Assembly (NCBI GenBank): GCA_902363375.1
Contig: CABIZX010000003.1
Span: 312,097 to 376,096, forward strand
Direction of reading: 5' to 3'
Length of the DNA: 64,000 nt
Source of the DNA: Clostridiaceae bacterium
Lineage (GTDB): Bacteria; Bacillota; Clostridia; Clostridiales; Clostridiaceae
Shown here: piece after piece, positions 35,906-45,184 of the stretch
Position numbering within the stretch: the first letter of the stretch is position 1
How the letters are laid out: each line of letters starts with the position of its first letter
The notes under the pieces: model-generated
The model's input: only the letters and a program-made list of their open reading frames with translations
Database searches by the model: none
Told to the model about the DNA's origin: nothing
Translations under genes and position numbers: made by a program

Positions 35906-36035
35906 AAATCTATATATGCTATATTTCAACGGGGATAAATTATATCCTTAAGATAATTAGCACATCTTCAATTTCATCTATAACAGCATTTTGAAAAGTT
36001 TCCTATATAACAATTTATAATCTCATTCAATCATA

Positions 36036-36119
36036 TTGTATGCATACAAAAATACTAAATTATATTATTTTTATAAATTGTATTGATAAATAATGAATAA
36101 CATGGAATAATTGTATTGT
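36036..36119. promoter_or_regulatory. TTGTAT motif array upstream of pdxST
   Basis: TTGTATGCATACAA (36036-36049) is a perfect palindrome, and ATTGTATTG occurs at about 36077 and again at 36110, exactly 33 bp apart (three helical turns) in direct orientation. MocR-type PdxR regulators bind spaced direct repeats ahead of pdxST in several Firmicutes, so these are candidate operators. No pdxR gene is in the window. Confidence 0.45.
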
Positions 36120-36133
36120 AATAATAAGAAGTA

Positions 36134-36278
36134 CCAATACAAAATATACATACAATTTTATCTGATGACTATCATCTCTAATACTCTCATTTTTGAAATG
36201 TGAGTTAGGAGCTAATATGTCCTGGATAACGATTTCTAGGCTTCAAAGGAGCTGAGAACTCTGTTTATTTTGTATTGG
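36134..36278 (+). promoter_or_regulatory. Structured leader of pdxST, possible regulatory RNA
   Basis: CCAATACAAAATA (36134-36146) and TATTTTGTATTGG (36266-36278) are perfect 13-bp complements closing a 145-base segment that ends two bases before the GATGGGGG ribosome binding site. Inside are the hairpin CTAATACTC..CATTT/AAATG..GAGTTAG (36178-36208) and CCTGGA/TCTAGG with loop TAACGATT (36221-36240), plus a single-stranded CTTCAAAGGAGCTGAGAA stretch. It matches no riboswitch class I can name. The arms also contain the TTGTATTG motif, so paired protein-binding sites are the alternative. Confidence 0.45.
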
Positions 36279-36295
36279 AAGATGGGGGAATATAA

Positions 36296-37174
36296 ATGAG
36301 TAAAAGATTAGAATTAAACAAAAACCTTGCAGAGATGCTAAAAGGTGGAGTAATAATGGATGTAGTTAATGCTGAGGAAGCTAAAATTGCAGAAAAGGCA
36401 GGAGCTGTTGCTGTAATGGCTTTAGAGCGTGTTCCATCTGATATAAGAAAGCAGGGTGGGGTTGCCAGAATGTCAGATCCTAAGATGATAAAAGAAATTC
36501 AAGAGGCGGTATCTATACCAGTAATGGCAAAGGTTAGAATAGGACATTTTGTAGAGGCTCAAATACTAGAAGCTATAAAAATTGATTACATAGATGAGAG
36601 CGAGGTATTAACTCCAGCTGATGATTTATTCCATATAGATAAAGATAACTTTAAAGTGCCTTTTGTGTGTGGAGCTAGAAATTTAGGAGAAGCTTTAAGA
36701 AGAATAGGTGAAGGAGCTTCTATGATAAGAACTAAAGGTGAAGCTGGAACTGGAGATGTAGTAGAGGCTGTAAGACATATGAGAACTATGATGAGTGAAA
36801 TAAGAAAGGTGCAAAACACTCCAAAGGAAGAGCTTATGACTATAGCTAAAGAAATGGGAGCACCTTATGATTTAATAGTTTACGTTCACGAGAATGGCAA
36901 GCTTCCAGTGGTTAATTTTGCAGCTGGAGGAGTAGCTACACCAGCTGACGCAGCACTAATGATGCAACTTGGAAGTGATGGAGTATTTGTTGGTTCTGGT
37001 ATATTTAAATCAGCAGACCCAGAAAAGAGAGCTAGAGCAATAGTGCATGCTGTAGCAAATTACAATAATCCAGAAGTTTTAGCTCAAGTTTCTGAGGACT
37101 TAGGAGAGGCTATGGATAGCATAAATACTAAGGATATACCAGATGGAAAACTATATGCATCAAGAGGATGGTAG
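36296..37174 (+). CDS. pdxS: Pyridoxal 5'-phosphate synthase lyase subunit
   Basis: PdxS forms a 12-mer TIM barrel that builds PLP from ribose 5-phosphate, glyceraldehyde 3-phosphate and ammonia. The 292-residue protein has [56 protein letters not shown] and [10 protein letters not shown], all highly conserved. It is followed directly by pdxT. PLP is used by both aminomutases of the lysine operon upstream, which gives the position a functional sense. Confidence 0.98.
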   Translation: MSKRLELNKNLAEMLKGGVIMDVVNAEEAKIAEKAGAVAVMALERVPSDIRKQGGVARMSDPKMIKEIQEAVSIPVMAKVRIGHFVEAQILEAIKIDYIDESEVLTPADDLFHIDKDNFKVPFVCGARNLGEALRRIGEGASMIRTKGEAGTGDVVEAVRHMRTMMSEIRKVQNTPKEELMTIAKEMGAPYDLIVYVHENGKLPVVNFAAGGVATPADAALMMQLGSDGVFVGSGIFKSADPEKRARAIVHAVANYNNPEVLAQVSEDLGEAMDSINTKDIPDGKLYASRGW

Positions 37175-37178
37175 AAGT

Positions 37179-37772
37179 ATGGTAACTATAGGGGTATTAG
37201 ACTTACAGGGAGCTGTAAAGGAACATGTAGATAAAATTAATGAATTACAGGGAGCTACAGCTTTAAAGGTAAAGAATGTAGCAGATTTAGAGGCTATAGA
37301 TGGTCTTATAATTCCAGGAGGAGAGAGCACTACTATAGGAAAGCTGCTAAGAGATTTTAATATGCTAAAACTATTGAAAAAGAAGATTGAAGATGGGCTG
37401 CCAGTGTGGGGAACATGTGCAGGTATGATAATTCTCGCTAAATCCATTGTAGGAAGCGATTATACTCATTTAGGGGTCATGGGTATAGAAGTGAGAAGAA
37501 ACGGTTATGGATCGCAATTAGATAGTTTTATAGCAAACGCTGTTATCAAAGATGTAAGTGATGAAGAAATTCCTTTAGTATTTATAAGAGCTCCTTATGT
37601 TGAGAGGGTAGATGAAGGTGTACAAGTGATATGTAGCTTAGAGGATAAAATTGTGGCATGTAGACAAGATAATATGCTAGCAACTTCATTCCATCCAGAA
37701 TTAACTAAGAATCTAACCATGCATAAGTACTTTTATAATATGTGCATAGAAAATTTAAATAAAATTGGCTAG
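37179..37772 (+). CDS. pdxT: Pyridoxal 5'-phosphate synthase glutaminase subunit
   Basis: PdxT hydrolyses glutamine and channels ammonia to PdxS. The 197-residue product starts MVTIGVLDLQGAVKEH and has the nucleophile cysteine in GTCAGMI and the His-Glu pair in SFHPEL. The ATG at 37179 lies 5 bases after the pdxS stop with AGAGGATGG upstream; an in-frame ATG at 37143 lies inside pdxS and would add a non-conserved tail. Confidence 0.97.
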   Translation: MVTIGVLDLQGAVKEHVDKINELQGATALKVKNVADLEAIDGLIIPGGESTTIGKLLRDFNMLKLLKKKIEDGLPVWGTCAGMIILAKSIVGSDYTHLGVMGIEVRRNGYGSQLDSFIANAVIKDVSDEEIPLVFIRAPYVERVDEGVQVICSLEDKIVACRQDNMLATSFHPELTKNLTMHKYFYNMCIENLNKIG

Positions 37773-37821
37773 CTCCTTAAATGTTGAATTTTCATAGAAT
37801 ATAATACTATAAATCTATATA

Positions 37822-37881
37822 AAATGCTCTGTGTACACTTTACTACTTAGATATAGCAGTGTAAGTGAATACAGAGCATTT
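37822..37881. terminator. Terminator between pdxT and the converging ABC-F gene
   Basis: AAATGCTCTGT (37822-37832) pairs with ACAGAGCATTT (37871-37881), with further inner pairing (CACTTTAC with GTGTAAGTG). Confidence 0.8.
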
Positions 37882-37923
37882 ATTAGATTATATTATAAGA
37901 GTCAGCTGAGTATTAAAAAGCAA

Positions 37924-39837
37924 TTATGCTAACTCTTCCCATTGATCATAAAGACTTTGAAGTTCATCTTCTATTCTTTGAATTTCTTGATTTATTTCCT
38001 TACTTTTTTCAGGCTTAGAATATACCTCTTCAAGACATAGCTGTCCTTGAAGGTCTTCCAGAGATTCTTCTGTAGCTGCAATTTTATTTTCAATGGTTTT
38101 AACCATATTAGCTTTTTCTTTTTCAGCTTTTTCAGCTTCTCGTTTTTTCTTTTTATCCAGCTTTATTTGAGTTTTTGTTACACCGGAGCCTTCTTCTAAG
38201 GCTTCAAATCTTAAAGGGTTTTTCTTTTTCTCTACGTAATAGGAATAATTACCTAAGTACTCTTTAACTCCATCTTCATTAAGTTCAAATATTTTATTTA
38301 TAATTTTATTTAAGAAATATCTATCGTGGGATATGAGGATTATAGTGCCATCATAGTTTAAGATAGCATCCTCTAAAGCTTCACGAGAAATAATATCTAG
38401 ATGGTTTGTAGGCTCATCTAGAAGAAGAAAATTTGATTTTGAAAGCATTAACTTTAATAAATTAATTCTACATTTTTCTCCGCCACTTAACTTGGATATT
38501 TGCTTAAATACATCATCACCTGTAAAAAGGAAGGCTGCAAGGGCAGAACGTATCTCTGTAGTAGTCATGTGTGGAAAGTCATCCCAAACTTCATCTAAGA
38601 TAGTTTTATTAGGAGTTAAATTTGATTGTTCTTGATCGTAGTATCCAACAAACACATTTTTACCAAGTACCTTAACGCCTTTATCAGCAGGTATTTTATC
38701 CATGATTATTCTAAATAAAGTTGTTTTACCACGGCCATTTTCACCTATTAGAGCAATTTTTTCTTCACGTTTAATGTCCATGTTCAAGCCTTCAAACAGA
38801 AGCTTTTCACCAAAACTTTTACTTAGATTTTCTATGTAAAGTACGTCATTACCGCTTTTAATTTGAGTTTCAAACTTTATTTTTGAAGCTTTAGGATCTT
38901 TGATAGGTGCCTCTATTCGCTCAATCTTATCTAAGGCTTTTTGACGACTTTCAGCAGCTCTTACACTTTTTTCCCGATTGAAGGATTTATATTTAGCTAT
39001 AATTTCTTCTTGCCTTTTAATCTCTGCCTGCTGAAGTTCATAGGCCTTTTGCATAACTTCTTTATTCTTTTCTTTAAGATCTATAAAAGCTGTGTAATTT
39101 CCGTTATAACATTGGGCAGTTCCACCAATGAGCTCTATAGTTTTGTTAGTTATTGCATCTAAGAAGAATCTATCGTGGGAGATTACTATAATAGTACCCT
39201 TAACCTCTTTAAGGTAGTTCTCTAACCATTCTATAGCATCTAGATCAAGATGGTTTGTAGGCTCATCGAGAAGTAGAATTTCTGGTTTTCTAAGAAGAAG
39301 CTTACAAAGGGCAACCCTAGTTTTTTGTCCACCACTTAATATGGATATGGACTTATCAAAATCAGCTTCAGTAAATCCAAGGCCTTTAAGAACACGACTA
39401 ATCTCACCTTTATAAGTGTATCCTCCACGATTTTCATAAACCTCTGTTAATGTGGTATAATCTCTTATAATTTTATTATGATACTCTTCTTTAGAAGCAT
39501 CATAGGGTTCCTTCATTTTCTCTTCTAGGTTATGTAGTCTATCTTCCATGTCTATCAGTGATTTAAATACAGAAAGTAACTCTGTATATATAGTATTATC
39601 TGAATCAAGAGAAAGATTTTGAGAAAGGTAGCCAAGTTCCTTTGATTTATCTATAAACAGTTCACCACTGTCGTACTCCATTTGATTAGTTAAAATCTTA
39701 AATAGGGTTGATTTACCAGCACCATTAGCACCTATTAATCCTATTTTTTCACCTTCATTTACATTAAAGGTAATATCCTTTAAAATCATATCTATTCCAA
39801 AGTATTTACTTATATTTTTACAACTTAAAACTATCAT
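37924..39837 (-). CDS. ABC-F family ATPase
   Basis: The 637-residue cytoplasmic protein has two ABC domains and no membrane segment: Walker A GANGAGKST and GENGRGKTT, signatures LSGGQKTR and LSGGEKCR, and Walker B LLLDEPTNHLD in both. A linker between them (about residues 240-320, charged, helical) and a C-terminal coiled-coil (EKAEKEKANMVKTIENKI, rich in Lys/Glu) are typical of the Uup/YdiF group. ABC-F proteins act on ribosomes as translation factors or antibiotic protection proteins. The C-terminal coil favours a housekeeping role, but resistance cannot be excluded. Confidence 0.93.
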   Translation of the reverse strand: MIVLSCKNISKYFGIDMILKDITFNVNEGEKIGLIGANGAGKSTLFKILTNQMEYDSGELFIDKSKELGYLSQNLSLDSDNTIYTELLSVFKSLIDMEDRLHNLEEKMKEPYDASKEEYHNKIIRDYTTLTEVYENRGGYTYKGEISRVLKGLGFTEADFDKSISILSGGQKTRVALCKLLLRKPEILLLDEPTNHLDLDAIEWLENYLKEVKGTIIVISHDRFFLDAITNKTIELIGGTAQCYNGNYTAFIDLKEKNKEVMQKAYELQQAEIKRQEEIIAKYKSFNREKSVRAAESRQKALDKIERIEAPIKDPKASKIKFETQIKSGNDVLYIENLSKSFGEKLLFEGLNMDIKREEKIALIGENGRGKTTLFRIIMDKIPADKGVKVLGKNVFVGYYDQEQSNLTPNKTILDEVWDDFPHMTTTEIRSALAAFLFTGDDVFKQISKLSGGEKCRINLLKLMLSKSNFLLLDEPTNHLDIISREALEDAILNYDGTIILISHDRYFLNKIINKIFELNEDGVKEYLGNYSYYVEKKKNPLRFEALEEGSGVTKTQIKLDKKKKREAEKAEKEKANMVKTIENKIAATEESLEDLQGQLCLEEVYSKPEKSKEINQEIQRIEDELQSLYDQWEELA

Positions 39838-40239
39838 TTAATTCACCGTCCTATTAGCATTCTATCATGAAAGTTAGAAAAATTAAATTAATTTGTATAG
39901 TTAAGGGGAAGAATGGATATTGTTATTAATGGAATATATTGTTATGTATAATATAATGTAATTCAACGAAGTAAAATAAATAAAAATAGAATATTTTAAA
40001 TAATGTACTATAAAAACTTATAAAATACTCTTAATTTACGGTAAAAAGATTGAAAATATACCGAAATAATTCATATATTTGATAAAAAATATATAACAAA
40101 TGGGCACTAGTATAGTATAATAACTATATAAATCGAAAGCTAGTTAAATGTCAGATTATATTACTTATTTTAGAGAGACATCATTAAAGGAAGATTATAA
40201 TAATATAAATATAAATAACTTACATAAGGAGTTGATAAG
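39838..40239. other. 402-base AT-rich gap between divergent ABC-F and rex genes
   Basis: I see no gene. The gap carries the start region of the minus-strand ABC-F gene and a TATAAT at 40116-40121 that may serve rex. TTGTTAT occurs twice near 39918 and 39941 and resembles half of a Rex operator. AAGGAG at 40228 is the rex ribosome binding site. Confidence 0.5.
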
Positions 40240-40896
40240 ATGGAGAAGAAAAGAAGCATATCTATGGCTGTAATTAAAAGACTTCCCAAATATTATAGAT
40301 ATTTACGTGAATTAGATAAAAATGAAGTAGATAGAATATCGTCTAAAGAATTAAGCGAAAGAATTGGATTTACAGCTTCTCAAATAAGACAGGATTTAAA
40401 TTGCTTTGGAGATTTTGGACAGCAGGGATATGGATATAACGTTAAGGAATTATTGTATCAAATATCTGTCATACTAGGATTAAATAAGGAGTATAACACT
40501 GTAATTATTGGCGCAGGAAACATAGGTCAAGCAATTGCAAACTATACAACCTTTGATAAGATGGCATTTAATCTAACGGGAATTTTTGATGTTAATGTGA
40601 AGCTTATAGGTCTTAAAATAAGGGATATAGAAATTCAAGACATGGATGAACTAGAAGGTTTCTTACAAAAAGAAAAGATTAACATAGCTATTATTTGTGT
40701 TCCTAAGAATAGAGCACAAGGTGTAGCAGATATAGTAACAAGGAATGGTGTAAAGGGAATATGGAATTTTGCACCTATAGATTTAAAGGTTAATGAAGAT
40801 GTTATTGTAGAAAATGTACACCTTAATGAAAGCCTAATGACTTTAAGCTATTTATTAAATGAACGTGAAAAAGAAGAAGAAGGTTTTATAAATTAA
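40240..40896 (+). CDS. rex: Redox-sensing transcriptional repressor Rex
   Basis: Rex senses the NADH/NAD+ ratio and represses fermentation genes when NADH is low. The 218-residue protein has the N-terminal winged helix (LPKYYRYLRELDKN, ASQIRQDLNCFGDFGQQGYG) and a Rossmann domain with IIGAGNIGQAIANY and IFDVN. It lies just upstream of the crt-bcd-etf operon, whose promoter region has a Rex-like site at 41072, the usual clostridial pairing. Confidence 0.97.
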   Translation: MEKKRSISMAVIKRLPKYYRYLRELDKNEVDRISSKELSERIGFTASQIRQDLNCFGDFGQQGYGYNVKELLYQISVILGLNKEYNTVIIGAGNIGQAIANYTTFDKMAFNLTGIFDVNVKLIGLKIRDIEIQDMDELEGFLQKEKINIAIICVPKNRAQGVADIVTRNGVKGIWNFAPIDLKVNEDVIVENVHLNESLMTLSYLLNEREKEEEGFIN

Positions 40897-40902
40897 CAAA
40901 AA

Positions 40903-40935
40903 GACAATACAAATTAAAAAAAGATTTGTATTGTC
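40903..40935 (+). terminator. Hairpin after rex
   Basis: GACAATACAAAT (40903-40914) and ATTTGTATTGTC (40924-40935) form a perfect 12-bp stem. The T-tract is interrupted (AATAAAATTTT), so termination may be partial. Confidence 0.65.
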
Positions 40936-41010
40936 AATAAAATTTTAAAAAATTTTAAAATTAATTTATATCAGCTAAATAAAAAGATTTAGTAAAAAAC
41001 ATAAATGATG

Positions 41011-41089
41011 TTGAAAAAAAAATATAATAAGATATAATAGTGATTGAGGTATTAGAACTTTAATCACTATTTTGTTAAATTAATAACGA
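41011..41089 (+). promoter_or_regulatory. crt promoter and Rex-like operator
   Basis: TTGAAA (41011-41016), 16 bp and TATAAT (41033-41038) form a promoter. TTGTTAA-N4-ATAACGA at 41072-41089 matches the Rex consensus TTGTTAA-N4-TTAACAA at 12 of 14 positions and lies downstream of the start site, where bound Rex would block elongation. Confidence 0.65.
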
Positions 41090-41133
41090 TTTATGGCGGC
41101 TAACACCTGAAAAATTGCATGGGGGATTTAAAA

Positions 41134-41913
41134 ATGGATTATAAGAACATAGTCTTAGAAAAAGAAGGAAATGTGGCTTTAGTTAAATTAAATAGGCCGA
41201 AAGCATTAAATGCTTTAAACACAGAGACTTTAAAGGAAATTGATTGTGTTATCCAAGAAATTTCCGAAGATAAGGAAATTTATGCAGTTATTCTTACAGG
41301 GGAAGGTAAAGCTTTCGTTGCTGGAGCAGATATTTCAGAAATGAAAGACATGAATGCTATAGAGGGTAAAGAATTCGGTATACTTGGTAATGGGGTTTTC
41401 AGAAAAATCGAAAAGCTTGAAAAACCTGTTATAGCTGCGGTTAATGGTTTTGCATTAGGTGGTGGATGTGAACTTGCAATGGCTTGTGATATTAGAATTG
41501 CATCAGTTAAAGCTAAGTTTGCACAACCAGAAGCAGGTCTTGGAATAACTCCTGGGTTTGGCGGAACCCAAAGATTAGCAAGACTTATAGGTGAAGGAAT
41601 TGCAAAAGAATTAATTTATACTTGTGATATGATCAATGCTGAAGAAGCTTTAAGAATTGGATTAGTAAATAAAGTAGTAGAGCCAGAAGTACTTTTAGAT
41701 GAAGCAAAAGCTATGGCTAATAAGATAGCTAAAAATGCTCCTATAGCTGTAAGACAATGTAAAGCTGCTATCAATAGAGGCTTGCAAATGGATATTGATA
41801 ATGCAGTATTATATGAAGCAGAAGCATTTGGAATATGTTTTGCTACTGAAGACCAAAAAGAAGGCATGACAGCTTTTGTTGAAAAGAGAGATAAGAATTT
41901 TAAGAATAGATAA
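41134..41913 (+). CDS. crt: 3-hydroxybutyryl-CoA dehydratase (crotonase)
   Basis: Crt interconverts 3-hydroxybutyryl-CoA and crotonyl-CoA. The 259-residue crotonase-fold protein has LNRPKALNALN, the oxyanion-hole AFVAGADISEM and GFALGGGCELAMACD, and the catalytic-Glu region AQPEAGLGITPGFGG. ATG 41134 follows GGGGGA; ATG 41119 lies ahead of that site. First gene of the crt-bcd-etfB-etfA group, with hbd 250 bases after etfA. Confidence 0.97.
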   Translation: MDYKNIVLEKEGNVALVKLNRPKALNALNTETLKEIDCVIQEISEDKEIYAVILTGEGKAFVAGADISEMKDMNAIEGKEFGILGNGVFRKIEKLEKPVIAAVNGFALGGGCELAMACDIRIASVKAKFAQPEAGLGITPGFGGTQRLARLIGEGIAKELIYTCDMINAEEALRIGLVNKVVEPEVLLDEAKAMANKIAKNAPIAVRQCKAAINRGLQMDIDNAVLYEAEAFGICFATEDQKEGMTAFVEKRDKNFKNR

Positions 41914-41952
41914 TCGAAATAGATAATCGTATAAGTAGGAGGTATTATAATA

Positions 41953-43092
41953 ATGAATTTTTCATTAACTAAGGAACAAGAACTTGTAAAGCAAATGGTA
42001 AGGGAGTTTGCTATTAATGAAGTAAAACCTATAGCAGCTGAAATAGATGTTACAGAAAGATTTCCAATGGAAAACGTTGAAAAAATGGCTAGATACAATA
42101 TGTTAGGAATTCCATTCCCAACTGAGTTCGGTGGAGCAGGTGGAGATAACGTATCTTATGCTATGACTGTAGAAGAACTTTCTAAAGTTTGCGGAACTAC
42201 AGGAGTTATAGTTTCTGCACATACTTCTTTATGTGCAGCTCCAATATATCAATTTGGTACTCAAGAGCAAAAAGAAAAATACTTAACACCACTTGCTAAA
42301 GGTGAAAAGTTAGGTGCTTTTGGTCTTACTGAGCCAAATGCAGGTACTGATGCTGCAGGACAACAAACTACAGCTGTACTTGAAGGAGATCACTATGTAT
42401 TAAACGGTTCAAAAATATTCATCACAAATGGTGGAGTTGCTGATATCTTCGTAGTATTCGCAATGACTGATAAATCAAAAGGAACTAGAGGAATATCTGC
42501 TTTCATAGTTGAAAAAGGATTCCCAGGATTCTCAATAGGAAAAGTTGAAGAAAAATTAGGAATAAGAGCATCTTCTACTACTGAGTTAGTATTTGAAAAC
42601 TGCATAGTTCCAAAAGAAAACTTACTTGGAAAAGAAGGTAAAGGTTTTGCTGTTGCAATGCAAACTCTTGATGGAGGAAGAATTGGTATAGCAGCTCAAG
42701 CTTTAGGACTTGCTCAAGGTGCTTTAGATGAAGCTGTTGCTTACATGAAAGAAAGAAAACAATTCGGAAAATCTTTATCAGCATTCCAAGGATTACAATG
42801 GATGGTTGCAGATATGGATGTTCAAATAGAAGCTGCTAGACTTCTTGTATATAAAGCTGCATATAAGAAAGATAAAGGACAACCTTATTCAGTAGATGCT
42901 GCTAGAGCTAAATTATATGCTTCAGAAGTAGCTATGGATGTTACAACTAAGGCAGTTCAATTATTTGGTGGATATGGATACACTAAAGAATATCCAGTTG
43001 AAAGAATGATGAGAGATGCTAAGATAACTGAAATCTACGAAGGAACTTCTCAAGTTCAAAGAATGGTTATCGCAGGAAGCATATTGAAATAG
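41953..43092 (+). CDS. bcd: Butyryl-CoA dehydrogenase (bifurcating partner of Etf)
   Basis: Bcd reduces crotonyl-CoA to butyryl-CoA and, with EtfAB, couples this to ferredoxin reduction by NADH. The 379-residue acyl-CoA dehydrogenase has [21 protein letters not shown] and the catalytic glutamate in [25 protein letters not shown] precedes the ATG. It is flanked by crt and etfBA in the standard order. It takes crotonyl-CoA from both the acetyl-CoA route and lysine (Kal). Confidence 0.97.
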   Translation: MNFSLTKEQELVKQMVREFAINEVKPIAAEIDVTERFPMENVEKMARYNMLGIPFPTEFGGAGGDNVSYAMTVEELSKVCGTTGVIVSAHTSLCAAPIYQFGTQEQKEKYLTPLAKGEKLGAFGLTEPNAGTDAAGQQTTAVLEGDHYVLNGSKIFITNGGVADIFVVFAMTDKSKGTRGISAFIVEKGFPGFSIGKVEEKLGIRASSTTELVFENCIVPKENLLGKEGKGFAVAMQTLDGGRIGIAAQALGLAQGALDEAVAYMKERKQFGKSLSAFQGLQWMVADMDVQIEAARLLVYKAAYKKDKGQPYSVDAARAKLYASEVAMDVTTKAVQLFGGYGYTKEYPVERMMRDAKITEIYEGTSQVQRMVIAGSILK

Positions 43093-43105
43093 GAGGTAGT
43101 GAAAG

Positions 43106-43891
43106 ATGAAAATAGTTGTTTGTGTAAAACAAGTACCAGATACAAATGAAGTTAAAATAGATCCAAAAACAGGAACTCTTATAAGAGATGGTGTTCCTTC
43201 AATAATAAATCCAGATGATAAAAACGCTTTAGAAGGAGCTTTACAATTAAAAGATACTTATGGTGGACATGTAACTGTTATAACAATGGGACCTCCACAA
43301 GCAAGAGTAGCTTTAGAAGAAGCTTTAGCAATGGGAGCAGACGAAGCTATATTAGTTACAGATAGAGCTTTTGCTGGAGCTGATACATTAGCTACATCTC
43401 ACGCTTTAGCTGCAGCTATTAAAAACTTAGATTATGATGTAATATTTGCTGGAAGACAAGCAATCGATGGAGATACTGCTCAAGTTGGACCAGAAATTGC
43501 TGAGCACTTAGGTATGCCTCAAATAACTTATGTTGAAGCAGTTAGCCAAGAAAAAGAAGGCGTATTAAATGTAAGAAGAGCTTGGGAAGACGGATATGAA
43601 AATATCAGAGTTAACACTCCAGTTCTATTAACTGCAATCGAGACTTTAAACGTGCCAAGATATATGAACGTTAGAAACATATTCTCTATGGCTAAAGAAA
43701 AAGAAGTTAAAGTATGGACTGTAGCAGACATTAACGTTGATGTTAACCTACTTGGTCTTAAAGGATCACCTACAAAGGTTAAAAAATCAATGACTAAAGA
43801 AGCTAAAGGACAAGGTGAAATATTCGAAGTATCACCAAAAGAAGCAGCTTCAATTGCGCTTTCAAAATTAAAAGAGAAACACTTCATCTAA
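43106..43891 (+). CDS. etfB: Electron transfer flavoprotein, beta subunit
   Basis: The 261-residue subunit starts MKIVVCVKQVPDTNEVKID and contains the conserved NPDDKNALEGAL, GADEAILVTDRAFAGADT and AGRQAIDGDTAQVGPEIAE segments. In the Bcd-Etf complex it carries the bifurcating FAD with EtfA. It follows bcd by 13 bases behind AGGAGG and precedes etfA. Confidence 0.97.
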   Translation: MKIVVCVKQVPDTNEVKIDPKTGTLIRDGVPSIINPDDKNALEGALQLKDTYGGHVTVITMGPPQARVALEEALAMGADEAILVTDRAFAGADTLATSHALAAAIKNLDYDVIFAGRQAIDGDTAQVGPEIAEHLGMPQITYVEAVSQEKEGVLNVRRAWEDGYENIRVNTPVLLTAIETLNVPRYMNVRNIFSMAKEKEVKVWTVADINVDVNLLGLKGSPTKVKKSMTKEAKGQGEIFEVSPKEAASIALSKLKEKHFI

Positions 43892-43916
43892 GATATAAGT
43901 TAAGGAGGAAATTACC

Positions 43917-44924
43917 ATGAATATAGCAGATTATAAAGGTGTATGGGTCTTTGCAGAGCAAAGAGACGGAGAATTACAAAAGGTTGCTTTAGAATTATTA
44001 GGAAAAGGAAGAGAAATAGCTGACAAGCTAGGAGTAGAGCTTACAGCATTATTACTTGGACATAAAAATATAGATGAAATTACTAAAGAATTAGGTGCTT
44101 ATGGTGCAGATAAAGTATTAGTATGCGATCACGAATTATTAACTCACTATTCAACTGATGGATATGCAAAAGTTATAACTGAAGTTGTAAATGCTAAAAA
44201 ACCAGAAATTCTATTCATTGGAGCTAGCTTCATTGGAAGAGACTTAGGACCAAGAGTTGCAGGAAGACTTTCAACAGGTCTTACAGCTGACTGTACATCA
44301 CTTGATGTAGATGCAGAAAACAACAACTTATTAATGACAAGACCAGCTTTCGGTGGAAACTTAATGGCTACAATCGTTTGTGGAGATCATAGACCACAAA
44401 TGTCTACAGTAAGACCAGGAGTTTTTGAAAAATTATCTAAAGATGAAAACAGAGCTTTCCAAGTTGAAAAATTCGATGTTCAATTATCAGCTTCTGATAT
44501 TAGAACAGAAACTATGGAAGTTGTTAAATCAGTAAAAGAAATGGTAGACATAACTGAAGCTGATATCGTAGTTTCAGGAGGAAGAGGAATTGGATGCAAA
44601 GAAAACTTCGCTTTACTTCAAGAACTTGCAGATGTTATGGGCGGAACTTTAGCTGGATCAAGAGCAGCTGTTGATAATGGCTGGGTAGAAAAAGCAGTTC
44701 AAGTAGGACAAACAGGAAAAACTGTAAGACCTACTATATATATAGCATGCGGAATTTCTGGAGCAATCCAACACTTAGCTGGAATGCAAGATTCTAACTA
44801 TATCATAGCTATCAACAAAGATGCTGATGCTCCAATCATGAAGGCTGCAGACGTAGCTCTAGTAGGAGACTATGCAAAAGTTATTCCAGAAATGATAGCT
44901 CAATACAAAGAAATGAGCAAATAA
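43917..44924 (+). CDS. etfA: Electron transfer flavoprotein, alpha subunit
   Basis: The 335-residue subunit has the C-terminal FAD domain with VSGGRGIG, LAGSRAAVDNGWV, VGQTGKTVRPTIYIACGISG and AINKDADAPIM. No extra ferredoxin-type cysteine cluster is fused to it. With EtfB it passes one electron to Bcd and one to ferredoxin. AGGAGG precedes the ATG. A perfect hairpin follows the gene. Confidence 0.97.
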   Translation: MNIADYKGVWVFAEQRDGELQKVALELLGKGREIADKLGVELTALLLGHKNIDEITKELGAYGADKVLVCDHELLTHYSTDGYAKVITEVVNAKKPEILFIGASFIGRDLGPRVAGRLSTGLTADCTSLDVDAENNNLLMTRPAFGGNLMATIVCGDHRPQMSTVRPGVFEKLSKDENRAFQVEKFDVQLSASDIRTETMEVVKSVKEMVDITEADIVVSGGRGIGCKENFALLQELADVMGGTLAGSRAAVDNGWVEKAVQVGQTGKTVRPTIYIACGISGAIQHLAGMQDSNYIIAINKDADAPIMKAADVALVGDYAKVIPEMIAQYKEMSK

Positions 44925-44976
44925 TAAACTAAAAAGATTTTAGTAATAATGAATTCTATAGTGTACATTTAACATA

Positions 44977-45014
44977 AGAAGAGGGTATATACAAAGAAGT
45001 ATATGCCCTCTTCT
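44977..45014. terminator. Strong hairpin after etfA
   Basis: AGAAGAGGGTATATAC (44977-44992) pairs with GTATATGCCCTCTTCT (44999-45014) around a 6-base loop. There is no T-tract, so it may stabilise the 3' end or reduce readthrough into hbd rather than terminate fully. Confidence 0.6.
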
Positions 45015-45139
45015 GCTAAAATGAAAGAATTTAGTCACATTAAGTTGAAATTTGTAAATTCATACATTTATATTTATTTAGATATTTTAAATAAATATGA
45101 ATATATAAATTTATAAATTTATGATATTATAAAATGTGT

Positions 45140-45156
45140 AATAGTTTATAACTATT
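45140..45156. promoter_or_regulatory. Palindrome upstream of hbd
   Basis: AATAGTT-TAT-AACTATT is a perfect 7-3-7 dyad 29 bases before the hbd start codon. It differs from the Rex consensus. It could be another regulator site; this is based on symmetry alone. Confidence 0.35.
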
Positions 45157-45184
45157 AAATAAAATTATGTGAGGAGTGTTTCTT

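Noticed and set aside
36210..36265. TPP riboswitch ahead of pdxS, suggested by CTGGATAA and GCTGAGA
   Set aside because: In the TPP aptamer CTGAGA comes before the CTGGATAA block; here the order is reversed and the GGGG and AGGGA partners are missing.
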